Shown: positions 34,896-44,435 of the stretch, one piece after another | Layout of the letters: every line of letters starts with the position of its first letter | Numbering within the stretch: position 1 is the first letter of the stretch | DNA from: Microvirga subterranea | GTDB lineage: Bacteria > Pseudomonadota > Alphaproteobacteria > Rhizobiales > Beijerinckiaceae | Assembly: GCF_003350535.1 (NCBI RefSeq) | Contig: NZ_QQBB01000002.1 | Location: 248,001 to 312,000, forward strand | Direction of reading: 5' to 3' | Length of the DNA stretch: 64,000 nucleotides | Notes under the pieces: generated by a model | The model's input: the letters and a program-made list of their open reading frames with translations, nothing else | Databases searched by the model: none | What the model was told of the DNA's origin: nothing | Program-made: the position numbers and the translations under genes

Positions 34896-35878
34896 CCCGC
34901 CAGCCCCGCGCCTTCCGACTCGATGCCCCGGACGTGCAAAGCGGCGCCGTCGTGGTGACGGAGGAGCCCTTCGACGCCATCGAGGCCGCCGACGGCACCG
35001 TCGTGCCCATGGGCGGGCGGCGCCGCGCGCCCTGGGTCGGCATCCTCCTGTCGGCCCTGTCCGGCCTGCTGATGCTGGGCTTGGGCCTCGCGGTGGAGAA
35101 TCTGATCGTCGAGCTTTATGCCATCGCGCCCTGGCTAGGCTGGGTGGCCCTGGCCCTCTCGGTCCTGGCTCTCGTGGCCTTCTTGGCGATCATCGGCCGG
35201 GAGGTGTCCGGCATCCTGCGCGAGCAGAAGATCGAGAAGCTGCGGGAGGCGGCCGTAGACGCGCTCGCCGTCAAGGATCACAAGGCCGCCAAGTCCATCG
35301 TGTCGGACCTGCTCGGGCTCTACAACGCCCGCGCCAGCGCCGTGAAGGGCAGCGCGCGGCTGATGGCCTCCATGGACGAGATCATCGATGCCGACGACCG
35401 TCTCGCGATCGCGGAGCGGGAGCTGCTGGCGCCGCTCGACGCCCAGGCGAAGCGCGCCATCGCGGCAGCGGCGAAGCAGGTGTCGCTGGTCACAGCGGTG
35501 AGCCCTCGCGCTATTGTGGACGTCGCTTTCGTGATCTTCGCCGCCGTGCGCCTGCTGCGCACGCTCGCCCGCATCTATGGCGGCCGCCCGGGCCTGTTCG
35601 GCTTCCTGCGCCTGGCGAAGGCCGCCTTCAATCATCTGGCCGTCACCGGCGGCATGGCGGTCGGCGACAGCCTCATGCAGCAGGTGCTGGGCTTGGGGCT
35701 TGCGGCCCGGGTCTCGGCCAAGCTCGGGGAGGGCGTGCTGAACGGGCTCATGACGGCCCGGTTCGGCCTTGCGGCCCTCTCGGTGTGCCGTCCGCTCCCG
35801 TTCATCCGGGAGGAGACGCCGAAGATCGGCGACGTGGCCGGGGAGCTGGTGAGTCGCGCCGAGGCCGCGGCGGTGTGA
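34892..35878 (+). CDS. YcjF/DUF697 family inner-membrane protein
   Basis: This 328-residue protein has a polar N-terminal region of about 45 residues, two membrane helices (about 47-68 and 77-97) and a helical C-terminal domain with a further hydrophobic segment around 205-225 (DUF697, TIGR01620-like). The ATG overlaps the YcjX stop codon (ATGA). The constant pairing with YcjX indicates that the P-loop protein works at the membrane through this partner. It may be part of an envelope-stress module, but no psp genes are in the window. Confidence 0.85.
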   Translation: MTRQPRAFRLDAPDVQSGAVVVTEEPFDAIEAADGTVVPMGGRRRAPWVGILLSALSGLLMLGLGLAVENLIVELYAIAPWLGWVALALSVLALVAFLAIIGREVSGILREQKIEKLREAAVDALAVKDHKAAKSIVSDLLGLYNARASAVKGSARLMASMDEIIDADDRLAIAERELLAPLDAQAKRAIAAAAKQVSLVTAVSPRAIVDVAFVIFAAVRLLRTLARIYGGRPGLFGFLRLAKAAFNHLAVTGGMAVGDSLMQQVLGLGLAARVSAKLGEGVLNGLMTARFGLAALSVCRPLPFIREETPKIGDVAGELVSRAEAAAV

Positions 35879-36010
35879 CACGCATCGCGAGCATGCTTGC
35901 GTTAACCCGCATCGTTGAAAGTTGACGCCGGGCTCGCATTCCCGCACAAGAGCGCGCCCTTCAGGCGCGGAACAGGGCGTTCACGCGCCGTCCGATGATG
36001 TTCCGCGGCG

Positions 36011-37384
36011 ATGCTCTTCAACTCGTTCATCTTCCTCTTCGGCTTTCTGCCGGCTGCGCTCCTGATCCACTGGCTGGTCGAGCGGTTCAAGCCGGAGTGG
36101 CGCCTGCCGGTGCTGCTCGGACTGTCACTGCTGTTCTACGGCTACTGGGACTGGCGCTTCGCGCCGCTGCTCGTCCTCTCGGTCCTGGTCAACTGGCTCG
36201 TCGCCGAAAGCTTCACCAAGACGGGCCGCGACGTCCTGATCCCGCTCGCCATCACGGCGAACCTGGTCGTCCTGGCGTTCTTCAAGTACTTCAACTTCTT
36301 CGCCGATTTCGCCACCATCGTGCCCGGCGTGCCGACGATCCATTTCGACATCGCCCTGCCGCTCGGCATCTCGTTCTTCACGTTCCACCACATCATGTAC
36401 CTGACGGACCTGAAGGCCGGCAAAGCGCCGCGCTACGATCTGGTCCGCTACGGTCTCTACATCGGCTTCTTCCCGCAGGTTCTTGCCGGCCCGCTCGTGC
36501 GCTGGAGCGAGATCATGCACCAGTTCGACGAGCGCCCCTACGAGCGCCCGGACGCGGCCGAGCGCTTCGCCCGCGGGCTGATGCTCCTGGTGGCGGGCCT
36601 CGCCAAGAAAGTCTTCCTCGGCGACCAGCTCGCCGACTACACCAACCCGATCTACGCCATGGCCCAGCAGGGCCACGCCCTCGACATGGGCCAGGCTCTC
36701 CAGGGGGCCCTCGGCTTCACGTTCCAGGTCTATTTCGACTTCTCGGGCTATACGGACATGGCCCTGGGCATGGCACTCATGTTCGGCATCGTGCTCCCGC
36801 AGAACTTCGACGTGCCGTACCGCGCCACCTCGCTGCAGGATTTCTGGCGCCGCTGGCACATGACCCTGTCGCGCTTCCTGCGCGACTATCTCTACATCGC
36901 GCTCGGCGGCAGCCGGAAGGGGCTCGTGGTCCAGCTCGCGGCGCTCACCGCCACGATGACGCTCGGCGGCCTCTGGCACGGGGCGGGCTGGACCTTCGTG
37001 GTCTGGGGAGCCCTGCACGGCGTTGGGCTGAGCGTGGCGGTCCTCTGGCGCAAGGCCGGCTACTCGATGCCGAGCTTCCTCGGCTGGCTCCTGACCTTCA
37101 CGTTCTTCGTGCTGACCCTGACCATCTTCCGGTCCGGGAGCTTCGAGGTGGCGGGGAACTTCTATGCGGGCCTCTTCGGCTTCGGGGCGGAAGGCTTCAC
37201 CCTGAAGTGGCGGGCGCTCGCCATCGGGGCGGCCGTTGCGATGATCGGGCCGACCGCCTGGACCTTCATCCACAAGCTGCCGCCCAAGCCCTGGATCGCG
37301 GCTCTCTTCGCCCTGCTGTTCGTGGTCGTGCTGTTCAAGATCGGCGATGATGCAAACTATGAATTCGTCTATTTCCAGTTCTGA
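36011..37384 (+). CDS. MBOAT-family O-acyltransferase (AlgI-like)
   Basis: This 457-residue polytopic membrane protein of the MBOAT family resembles alginate O-acetyltransferase AlgI. Diagnostic segments are FYGYWDWRFAPLL, PLGISFFTFHHIMYL, FSGYTDMALG and the catalytic-histidine region GGLWHGAGWTFVVWGALHG. It would pass acyl groups across the inner membrane to a periplasmic acceptor such as a polysaccharide. The next gene overlaps by 38 bases and encodes an SGNH-like periplasmic partner, reproducing the AlgI-AlgJ/X or PatA-PatB arrangement. The target polymer is unknown, as no exopolysaccharide genes are nearby. Confidence 0.9.
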   Translation: MLFNSFIFLFGFLPAALLIHWLVERFKPEWRLPVLLGLSLLFYGYWDWRFAPLLVLSVLVNWLVAESFTKTGRDVLIPLAITANLVVLAFFKYFNFFADFATIVPGVPTIHFDIALPLGISFFTFHHIMYLTDLKAGKAPRYDLVRYGLYIGFFPQVLAGPLVRWSEIMHQFDERPYERPDAAERFARGLMLLVAGLAKKVFLGDQLADYTNPIYAMAQQGHALDMGQALQGALGFTFQVYFDFSGYTDMALGMALMFGIVLPQNFDVPYRATSLQDFWRRWHMTLSRFLRDYLYIALGGSRKGLVVQLAALTATMTLGGLWHGAGWTFVVWGALHGVGLSVAVLWRKAGYSMPSFLGWLLTFTFFVLTLTIFRSGSFEVAGNFYAGLFGFGAEGFTLKWRALAIGAAVAMIGPTAWTFIHKLPPKPWIAALFALLFVVVLFKIGDDANYEFVYFQF

Positions 37385-38405
37385 GGCCGCCGTCCAGCAC
37401 GACGGGACGCTCTGGCGCCGCTTCGCGATCACGCTCGTCGTCGCGACCCTGGCGGTGCTGGCCGCGATCGTCGCGCTCGCCATCGTGGTCGATCCTTACG
37501 ATTCCGGCCGCTCGGCCCTGTTCGAGAAGCCCGGCGTCCGCCCCCAGGGGCCGCGCACGGCCAATGCCAGCCGCGGCCGCGATCCCGCCTTCGACGCGAT
37601 GGTGGTGGGCAATTCCCGCATCCAGCTCCTGTCGCCGGAGCGCCTGAACCAGGGGAGCGGGCTCAACTTCGTCCAGCTTGCCGTGCCGGGCTCGGGCCCG
37701 AAGGAGCACCTGGCGCTGATCGACTGGTTCCTGCGCCACCGCAAGGCGCCGCCCCGGGCGGTCGTCGTGAGCGTCGACGACCTATGGTGCACGTCCGATC
37801 CCGCCCTGCCGAACGACAAGCCTTTCCCGTTCTGGCTCTACAGCCGGGACCCGCTGGAATACGCCGAAGGCCTCGTGCGCTTCGATCTCCTCGAAGAGCT
37901 GCCGATGCGCTTCGCGTATCTCCTCGGCAAAGACCAGGAGCGCGCCCGCCCCGATGGCTACTGGGACTACGAGCCCGAATACACGGCGCTCGGCTACACG
38001 ACCAATCCGGCCATCCGGAAAAGGCTCGAGCAGAAGCCCTATGCGTCGGCCGAACGCTTCGAGCGCGACCCGCAGGAGGGCAAGCGGCGCTTTCCCGCCG
38101 CCGAGAGGCTGAAGGAGGTTGCCGCCTCCCTGCCGGCAGAGACCGCCCTCGTGCTCATTGTCCCGCCGGCCTACATCAACATCCAGCCGCCTGCCGGCAC
38201 CGAGAAGGCGTTCAGCCTCCAGGCCTGCAAGGCGGCCCTGACCGCCGCCGCACAGGTTCATCCGAAGTCCGCCGTGGTCGACTGGCGGGTCGACCGGCCC
38301 GAGAACCGCAACCCCAACCTCTTCTTCGACGCGCTGCACTACCGGCTGCCGATCGCCCGCCAAATCGAGAAGGACGTGACGGCGGCGCTCCGGCGCGTTC
38401 TCTGA
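37347..38405 (+). CDS. SGNH-hydrolase-like membrane-anchored partner of the O-acyltransferase
   Basis: This 352-residue protein has one N-terminal membrane helix (about residues 26-48). Its periplasmic domain has an SGNH/GDSL-like start VVGNSRIQLL (about 86-95) and a C-terminal D-x2-H catalytic pair in FFDALHY. The layout mirrors AlgJ/AlgX/PatB proteins, which take the acetyl group delivered by an AlgI-like MBOAT. Its start codon lies inside the MBOAT gene (38-base overlap), so translation is coupled. ATG 37347 and ATG 37359 are both possible starts. Confidence 0.72.
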   Translation: MMQTMNSSISSSEAAVQHDGTLWRRFAITLVVATLAVLAAIVALAIVVDPYDSGRSALFEKPGVRPQGPRTANASRGRDPAFDAMVVGNSRIQLLSPERLNQGSGLNFVQLAVPGSGPKEHLALIDWFLRHRKAPPRAVVVSVDDLWCTSDPALPNDKPFPFWLYSRDPLEYAEGLVRFDLLEELPMRFAYLLGKDQERARPDGYWDYEPEYTALGYTTNPAIRKRLEQKPYASAERFERDPQEGKRRFPAAERLKEVAASLPAETALVLIVPPAYINIQPPAGTEKAFSLQACKAALTAAAQVHPKSAVVDWRVDRPENRNPNLFFDALHYRLPIARQIEKDVTAALRRVL

Positions 38406-38514
38406 GTGGTCGATGGGTGCGGCAAATCGTTCTTTGCGCTCTCAACTAACCCAAATGGGTGAGGCCGGGTGCGATCCGCCCCAATGTTAGACAAATCGGT
38501 GACACCGAAGTGCG

Positions 38515-38543
38515 TTGTCGCGGGCTTTGCTTCTCTGTATAGG
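38515..38543 (+). promoter_or_regulatory. Candidate sigma70-type promoter of dksA
   Basis: TTGTCG (38515-38520) and TATAGG (38538-38543) are separated by 17 bases, 35 bases before the dksA-like start codon. Match to consensus is moderate. Confidence 0.4.
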
Positions 38544-38577
38544 GGCGCCAGTTCCATTGGGGATAAAACGGCCCACC

Positions 38578-38997
38578 ATGACGAACACTGTAATCGACGA
38601 GGGTTATCGGCCAACTGACGACGAACCGTTCATGAACGAACGGCAAAGGGAGTATTTCAGGCGCAAGCTGATCCGCTGGAAGGGTGACATCTTGAGGGAG
38701 GCACAGGAAACCCTGGCAACCCTCCAGAGCGAAAACGAGAATCACCCGGATCTCGCCGACCGCGCCTCATCCGAAACAGACCGTGCCATCGAGCTCCGCG
38801 CCCGCGACCGCCAGCGCAAGCTCATCGCCAAGATCGACGCCGCCTTGGCGCGCATCGACGACGGGACTTACGGCTATTGCGAGGAAACCGGCGATCCGAT
38901 TTCCCTCAAGCGCCTGGAGGCTCGGCCCATCGCGACCCTTTCGCTTGAGGCGCAGGAGCGTCACGAGAGGAACGAGCGGGTCTACCGGGACGACTAG
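38578..38997 (+). CDS. dksA: DksA/TraR family RNA polymerase-binding protein
   Basis: This 139-residue DksA-type protein has a coiled-coil (about residues 20-100) with the acidic tip region and the C-terminal globular part GTYGYCEETGDPISLKRLEARPI (written here as family landmarks: GYCEETGDPIS, KRLEARPI). It binds the RNA polymerase secondary channel with ppGpp in the stringent response. Only one of the four zinc-ligand cysteines of E. coli DksA remains (in YCEETG); the others are Thr, Leu and Ala/Glu-type residues. I recall this as common in alphaproteobacterial DksA. It is monocistronic, with a promoter-like element before it and a strong terminator after it. Confidence 0.9.
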   Translation: MTNTVIDEGYRPTDDEPFMNERQREYFRRKLIRWKGDILREAQETLATLQSENENHPDLADRASSETDRAIELRARDRQRKLIAKIDAALARIDDGTYGYCEETGDPISLKRLEARPIATLSLEAQERHERNERVYRDD

Positions 38998-39013
38998 CGT
39001 TCTTACCAAAGAC

Positions 39014-39049
39014 AACAAAAAGGGCTCCGCTTGCGGAGCCCTTTTTGTT
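39014..39049. terminator. Strong bidirectional terminator
   Basis: A perfect 16-bp stem (39014-39029 with 39034-39049) and tetraloop CTTG is flanked by A5 on the left arm and T5 on the right. It therefore ends transcripts from both dksA and the convergent FliO-domain gene. Confidence 0.93.
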
Positions 39050-39075
39050 GGGAGGCCCAAGAGAGGATCGGGCGC

Positions 39076-40299
39076 CTATTCCCGCTTGCCGGAATCGAGC
39101 GGGCGACCCAGGAGGCGTGCGAACTCCGCCTCGATCTCCTCGACGGAGAACGGGTCCGGGGCCTTCTGGGCCGGCTTCGGGGCGGCCTGGGCCGGAGGAG
39201 CCTCGGCGGCAGGAGCCGGAGCGGGCTGGGGCGGCGCAGGCGGCACAGGCCGGACAGGCTCCACGGCGGGGCGCAGCTGAACCGGTTCCGGAGCCGGACG
39301 GGGCGGAGGAGCGCGCTCCTCCTCTTCCTCTTCGAAGGCGGGCTGGGCCGGACCGGTCGTCTCGCGCTCGGGCATGGCCGGCTCGAGAAGCTCGTCCTCG
39401 TCGACCACGTCCTCCTGCACGGGCTGCGGTGTCGCATGGACCGGAGGAGCCGGCGGGACCGGAGCGGCAGGACGCTTCAGCGCCTCCTCGAGCTGTTTGG
39501 CCATGTCCGACAGGACCACTGCATCGGCATTCGGGCGAGCGGTCGGGGCAGCCTGGGGAGGCCGCACCACCTCGGGCGCCGGCGCAGGGGGAGGAGGCGG
39601 CGCAGCCTGGCGCTGCGGGAAGACGGGCGTGAAGGTCTGGGCCGGCTGCGACCGGCGCGGCTCGGGAGCCGACGGGGGAATCCGCGCCTCTGCCCGAAGG
39701 CCATGCACGCCGGGGGCCGGCACCGGAGCCGGTGCCACCGAAACCTTGACTTCGTCGGGCTTGAGGGCAGGCTCCGGCCGGGCCGGGACGGGCGCGCTGA
39801 CCGTGGCGACGGGGGCAAGCTCCTCCTCGATGTCGGATTCCTCCGACGGGCGCCTGACGAAGGCGCCGAGCTGGGCGGCGAGCTGGGTCTCGATGGACGG
39901 ACGGCCTGAGCCCTCGAGTGCCGGGCGCGGAGCCTGGTCCAGGCTGGGCTCCAGGCGCTCGGGGCCGGCGTCGTTCTGGGCGACGGGGATGCGGGCGCCG
40001 GCCACGCGGACGATGTTCGTCTCGATCACCACGTCGTTGAGGCCGCCGATCAGGAGGAGATGCTCGACATTGTCGCGGCGCAGGAGGACGAGCTGGCGCT
40101 GCCGGTCGAGGTCGTAGATGTCGACCACCCCGAGCCGCGGCTGGCGGCTGCGCCCCCGGTCCTGGCCGGAGATCATGAGGCGCGAGCCGGTGAGCTTGCG
40201 CAGAACCACTCCGAACAGCGCGACCAGTGCGAGGATGATCGCGAAGGCGATGACGTACTGGGCCGCCCTTGACGCTTCGATACCAAATTGAGCTAGCAC
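39076..40299 (-). CDS. FliO-domain membrane protein with long Pro/Ala-rich tail
   Basis: This 407-residue protein has one N-terminal membrane helix (about residues 14-34, VIAFAIILALVALFGVVL). A FliO-like small beta domain follows (about 50-105), with the segment LVLLRRDNVEHLLLIGGLNDVV written over two parts: LVLLRRDNVEHLLL and IGGLNDVVIE. The remaining 300 residues are proline/alanine-rich and low-complexity, ending in FSVEEIEAEFARLLGR. FliO assists assembly of the flagellar export gate, but no other flagellar gene is near. In Rhizobiales such isolated copies are common and may have a separate envelope role. The GTG start lies at 40299. Confidence 0.75.
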   Translation of the reverse strand: MLAQFGIEASRAAQYVIAFAIILALVALFGVVLRKLTGSRLMISGQDRGRSRQPRLGVVDIYDLDRQRQLVLLRRDNVEHLLLIGGLNDVVIETNIVRVAGARIPVAQNDAGPERLEPSLDQAPRPALEGSGRPSIETQLAAQLGAFVRRPSEESDIEEELAPVATVSAPVPARPEPALKPDEVKVSVAPAPVPAPGVHGLRAEARIPPSAPEPRRSQPAQTFTPVFPQRQAAPPPPPAPAPEVVRPPQAAPTARPNADAVVLSDMAKQLEEALKRPAAPVPPAPPVHATPQPVQEDVVDEDELLEPAMPERETTGPAQPAFEEEEEERAPPPRPAPEPVQLRPAVEPVRPVPPAPPQPAPAPAAEAPPAQAAPKPAQKAPDPFSVEEIEAEFARLLGRPLDSGKRE

Positions 40300-40694
40300 G
40301 TTAAACTCTCAAGCGTTGTGGAGGCCTTTCCAGGCCGTGTTCCGGACTTTTCTTGTATCACATCGACCAGGAAAGCGATGAGCAAGGTTAACAGATGGTT
40401 AACGGCTCTTTCCCAGCGATGGAAGAGATACAGGGTTGCGATCAACGGCGCCGGGCCCGAAGAATTCAGGCCCCGTCTTGCTTTTTCGACCGTCACAATG
40501 TGGACTGTCTTGCGCGAAGCTCAAGGTCGGGACGGCCGAAAGCGGCGTTTCCTCTTGTGCTTGCGGGCTGCGCCGCCTTAGAGGTCGATCAATAAATTCC
40601 ATGTAGTATGGTCGAAAGATCAAGCGGTTGGCCCGCATTTCCGCAGCCTCGGTCCGCGGGGCGAACCGGCATTCCGTAGGGATAGTGTACTTCC
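40300..40694. other. Divergent control region of the FliO-domain gene and cckA
   Basis: No gene is supported in these 395 bases. The region holds an exact CtrA box (40388-40403) and must hold promoters for both divergent genes. No rho-independent terminator or repeat was seen. Confidence 0.6.
40388..40403 (+). promoter_or_regulatory. CtrA binding box upstream of cckA
   Basis: TTAACAGATGGTTAAC matches the alphaproteobacterial CtrA consensus TTAA-N7-TTAAC without mismatch. CckA is the kinase at the top of the phosphorelay that controls CtrA, so a site here suggests feedback of CtrA on cckA, or control of the divergent gene. Confidence 0.7.
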
Positions 40695-43232
40695 ATGGCT
40701 CACCAGGGCGTCCAGCCGAAGAGCACGACGATCGATCGTTCCGACCGTCCCGGCCATATCGGGCTGGTCTTGCTGCTCGCCAGCATCCTGGTCGGCGCAA
40801 TCCTGAGCCTGCGCTTCCTCAGCAGCGAGCAGGCGCAGCCTCTCATCCTGGCGCTTCTCGCCTTCTTCGCCATGGCGGGCGTGTTCTTCCTCTTCGCGGT
40901 GGCGATCGGGGTGATCCAGTTCGCCGGACGCACGACCCGCAACGACATCACCAAGACCATGGTCGACACCTCCGGCGAGGGCATGGTCGTCATCGAGGAC
41001 GACGGGCGGATCGTCTACGCCAACGAGACATACCTGTCGCTCGCGGGCTCCCACAGCGGCGACGTGCGCGCCGTCGAGCGCCTCTTCACCGGCGCCCCGG
41101 AGGTGTCCGAGGCGATCTACAGGCTCGCCCAGGCGGCGCGGGAGCACCGCACGGGCTCCGAGGAGATCAGGCTCTCGCCCTCCCTCGACGGCTCGCAGGA
41201 ATTCGGCTGGTACCGGGTGCGCGTGCGGCCGATGCCGCGCCCCGGCGGCCGGCCGGCCACCCTCTGGACCATCGCGGACGTCACCCACGAGCGCGAGCGC
41301 CAGGAGAACGTGTTCCAGGAGCTTCAGCACGCGATCGACTATCTCGACCACGCGCCCGCCGGCTTCCTGTCCATCGACCCCAACGGCTCGATCATCTATC
41401 TCAACGCGACGCTCGCCTCCTGGCTCGACTACGACCTCGCCCAGGTCGGGTCGGGCGGTCTCGGCCTGTCCGACATCGTGCCCCGCAACGTGGTGGCCAT
41501 GATGACGTCGTTCTCCGGCGAGCCCGGAAGCGTGCGCACCGAAACCTTCGACCTGGACCTGCGCCGCCGCAACGGCCAGTTCCTGCCCGTGCGCCTCTAT
41601 CATCGCATCGCCTTCGGACAGGACGGCCGCATGGGCGCCTCGCGCACCCTCGTCCTCAACCGCTCGCCGGGCGTCGAGGTGGACGAGGGGCAGCGCGCCG
41701 CCGAGGTGCGCTTCGCCCGCTTCTTCAACAACACTCCCATCGCCATCGCGACGGTCAACCGGACCGGCCGCATCGTCCAGGCGAACGCCCCCTTCACCAA
41801 GCTCTTCGGCACCCTGCCGCGCTCCGGCGAGGGCGGCGGGGAGGGGCCGCTTCTCCTGGAGGCCTTCCCGGCCGGCGAGCGCGCGCCGGTGGAGGTTGCC
41901 CTGAAGGCGGCGGCGGAGAACCGGAGCGACATCCAGCCCCTCGAGCTGCACACGGCGGGCGAGAACGGCGGCTCCGTTCGGGTCTGGATCACCCCCGTGG
42001 GCGAGACCGGGTCCGAGGGCGACACCGCGATCGTCTACGCCCTCGACACCACCGATTTCCGCAAGGTCGAGGAGCAGCTCGCCCAGTCGCAGAAGATGAA
42101 TGCGGTCGGCCAGCTCGCCGGCGGCGTGGCGCACGACTTCAACAACGTGCTCCAGGCGATCATCGGCTACAGCGACCTCCTGCTCGCCAACCACCGGCCG
42201 ACCGACCCGTCCTTCCAGGACATCATGCAGATCAAGCAGAACGCCAACCGGGCCGCGAGCCTGGTGCGCCAGCTGCTGGCCTTCTCGCGCCGGCAGACCC
42301 TGCGCCCGGAGGTGCTCAACCTCAACGACCGGCTCTACGACCTGTCCATGCTTCTGAAGCGCCTCCTCGGCGAGCGTGTGGAGCTCGATCTCACCCACGG
42401 CCGCGACCTGTGGTTCGTGAAGGCGGACGTGAACCAGTTCGAGCAGGTGGTGGTGAACCTCGCGGTCAATGCCCGCGACGCCATGCCGAACGGCGGCAAG
42501 CTGGCGATCCGCACCGCGAACGTCCCGGCCGCCGAGGCGGGCTCCCTCAACGTGAGCGGCATGCCGGCCGCGGACTATGTGCGGATCGCGGTGTCCGACA
42601 CCGGCACCGGCATAACCCCCGAGGTGATGGACAAGATCTTCGAGCCCTTCTTCACCACCAAGGAGGTGGGCAAGGGCACGGGCCTCGGGCTGTCGACAGT
42701 CTTCGGCATCGTCAAGCAGTCCGGCGGCTTCATCGATGTGGATTCGAAGGTCGGCCAGGGCACGACCTTCTCCATCTACCTGCCGCGGCATGTCCCGGCC
42801 GTGGAGGAAAAGCCCGAGGAGGCGAAGGCCGAGACCGCCAAGGTGCCAGCCGCCGACATGACCGGCCAGGGCATTATCCTCTTGGTGGAGGACGAGGACC
42901 CGGTCCGCGCCGTCAATGCCAGGGCGCTTACGGCCCGCGGCTACACGGTGCTGGAGGCGGCGTCCGGCATCGAGGCCCTGCAGGTCATGGAGGAGCGCGG
43001 CGAGGCGGTCGACCTCGTGGTCTCCGACGTGGTCATGCCCGAGATGGACGGTCCGACCCTGCTCGGCGAGCTGCGCAAGCTCTATCCGGACCTGAAGGTG
43101 ATCTTCGTGTCGGGCTATGCGGAAGACGCCTTCCGCAAGAACCTGCCCGAGGGCGAGCAGTTCAACTTCCTGCCCAAACCTTTTAGCCTGCGCCAGCTGG
43201 TCGAGATCGTGAAGCAGGTGATGGCGCGGTAG
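40695..43232 (+). CDS. cckA: Cell-cycle hybrid histidine kinase CckA
   Basis: This 845-residue hybrid kinase has two N-terminal membrane helices (about residues 21-42 and 51-78), PAS domains (about 95-210, 215-325 and 335-455), and HisKA with His480 in [19 protein letters not shown]. HATPase_c carries the N box [15 protein letters not shown] and G boxes DTGTGI and [11 protein letters not shown]-terminal receiver carries Asp778 in [12 protein letters not shown]. It phosphorylates the ChpT phosphotransferase, which feeds CtrA and CpdR and so controls division and polarity. Length, order and the H-box match CckA of Caulobacter and Rhizobiales. A CtrA box lies about 300 bases upstream. Confidence 0.93.
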   Translation: MAHQGVQPKSTTIDRSDRPGHIGLVLLLASILVGAILSLRFLSSEQAQPLILALLAFFAMAGVFFLFAVAIGVIQFAGRTTRNDITKTMVDTSGEGMVVIEDDGRIVYANETYLSLAGSHSGDVRAVERLFTGAPEVSEAIYRLAQAAREHRTGSEEIRLSPSLDGSQEFGWYRVRVRPMPRPGGRPATLWTIADVTHERERQENVFQELQHAIDYLDHAPAGFLSIDPNGSIIYLNATLASWLDYDLAQVGSGGLGLSDIVPRNVVAMMTSFSGEPGSVRTETFDLDLRRRNGQFLPVRLYHRIAFGQDGRMGASRTLVLNRSPGVEVDEGQRAAEVRFARFFNNTPIAIATVNRTGRIVQANAPFTKLFGTLPRSGEGGGEGPLLLEAFPAGERAPVEVALKAAAENRSDIQPLELHTAGENGGSVRVWITPVGETGSEGDTAIVYALDTTDFRKVEEQLAQSQKMNAVGQLAGGVAHDFNNVLQAIIGYSDLLLANHRPTDPSFQDIMQIKQNANRAASLVRQLLAFSRRQTLRPEVLNLNDRLYDLSMLLKRLLGERVELDLTHGRDLWFVKADVNQFEQVVVNLAVNARDAMPNGGKLAIRTANVPAAEAGSLNVSGMPAADYVRIAVSDTGTGITPEVMDKIFEPFFTTKEVGKGTGLGLSTVFGIVKQSGGFIDVDSKVGQGTTFSIYLPRHVPAVEEKPEEAKAETAKVPAADMTGQGIILLVEDEDPVRAVNARALTARGYTVLEAASGIEALQVMEERGEAVDLVVSDVVMPEMDGPTLLGELRKLYPDLKVIFVSGYAEDAFRKNLPEGEQFNFLPKPFSLRQLVEIVKQVMAR

Positions 43233-43253
43233 GAGGCCGGGGCGCGGGATTGC

Positions 43254-44435
43254 TCAGGGTTGTCCCTGTCCGAGCCTGTCCTCGATGATGTGGGGGACGA
43301 AGCGTGACAGGTTCATGGTGACGGGGGAGCTGTCCTCGCGGATTCCGATGCCGCAAGCCTCGTCGCCGACGATCCAGCTTCCGATCACCGCATAGCCGCC
43401 GGCGCTCTGGAAGAGGTCCGTCGCCGCCTGTCGGACCCAGCGGCCTTGCCCATATGGGCCCTCCATCGAAGCGACGTCCTTTCCGTCCCGATGCAGGGTG
43501 ACGTTCGCCCCCTCCCGCGAGAACAGGGGTTTTCGCACATAGGCCCGGAGGCTCCCGGCCCGCGGGTCCTCGTCGAAATAGGCCTCGAGAAGATTTGGAT
43601 GTCCCGGGTGCCGCTCCCAGAGCAGGGGAAGGATCGCTTTGGTCGACAGCATCGCCTTCCAGGCGGGCTCGATCATCTGCGTCCCCGAGCGCGGGATCTT
43701 GGGTCCGAACTCGTCGTCGAAGAACCATTCCCATGGATAGAGGTTCGACAGGACGTCGATGGTCCTGTCCTGCATATCCGTGAGCCGGTCCTGGAGATCG
43801 AAGCCTATCTCGGTGATGTCGACGAAGGAGACTGCGTGGCCGGCCTGGCTCGCGCAATCCATCATGTAGGACAGGGTCCCCGACTCCTCGATGTCCGAGC
43901 CGTAGCCGGCGAAATGCATGATGGAGCGCTTGGGCAGCCGGTCGTAGGCCGCGATCAGCTTCTCCTGGATCGCATTGAACTGGTCCGAGCCCCGGGGGAC
44001 GATCCCGAGGCTGCGGGCCTGCGTCATCCACAGCCACTGGAAGAAGGCGGCCTCGTAAAGGCCGGTGGGCGTATCGGCGTTGTATTCCAGCAGCTTCGCC
44101 GGCCCGGTGCCGGTATAGGCCAGGTCGAACCGGCCGAAGATCGTCGGATCCTTTTGGCGCCAGGACTGCGCGACGTAATCGCGATAGGCCTCCGGAACTC
44201 CGAGGAGATCAAGGAGATGTTCGTCGCGGGAGGCCTCGTCCGCGAGGGCGAGGCACATGGCGTGGAGTTCGCGGCTCGGATCCTCCAGATTGCGCTCGAT
44301 TTCGTCGAGCGTAAAGGCGAAGCAGGCCGTCTCGTCCCAGTAGACCTGCCCGTACATGTGCGTGAAGTGAAAGCCGTAGGCCTTGGCCGTCTGCTCCCAG
44401 TCGGGGCGGGGCGGCACTGCGATCCTGCGCATCAT
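43254..44435 (-). CDS. Glutathionylspermidine synthase-like ATP-grasp protein (YjfC/YgiC type)
   Basis: This 393-residue protein belongs to the glutathionylspermidine synthase C-terminal-like ATP-grasp family (PF03738). Landmarks are YWDETACFAFTLDEIE, KLLEYNADTPTGLYEA and the nucleotide-binding KPLFSREGANV. It lacks the amidase half of true bifunctional GspS, as YgiC and YjfC do. The acceptor peptide is unknown. The first ATG overlaps the stop of the DUF1190 gene by four bases, and a DUF350 protein precedes that, reproducing the E. coli yjfL-yjfM-yjfC order. It may ligate an amine or peptide onto an envelope component (inference). Confidence 0.88.
   Translation of the reverse strand: MMRRIAVPPRPDWEQTAKAYGFHFTHMYGQVYWDETACFAFTLDEIERNLEDPSRELHAMCLALADEASRDEHLLDLLGVPEAYRDYVAQSWRQKDPTIFGRFDLAYTGTGPAKLLEYNADTPTGLYEAAFFQWLWMTQARSLGIVPRGSDQFNAIQEKLIAAYDRLPKRSIMHFAGYGSDIEESGTLSYMMDCASQAGHAVSFVDITEIGFDLQDRLTDMQDRTIDVLSNLYPWEWFFDDEFGPKIPRSGTQMIEPAWKAMLSTKAILPLLWERHPGHPNLLEAYFDEDPRAGSLRAYVRKPLFSREGANVTLHRDGKDVASMEGPYGQGRWVRQAATDLFQSAGGYAVIGSWIVGDEACGIGIREDSSPVTMNLSRFVPHIIEDRLGQGQP

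Noticed and set aside
40620..43186. Long open frames in other frames over cckA
   Set aside because: They overlap a complete CckA reading and are rich in Arg/Gly/Pro or His/Glu without any motif.
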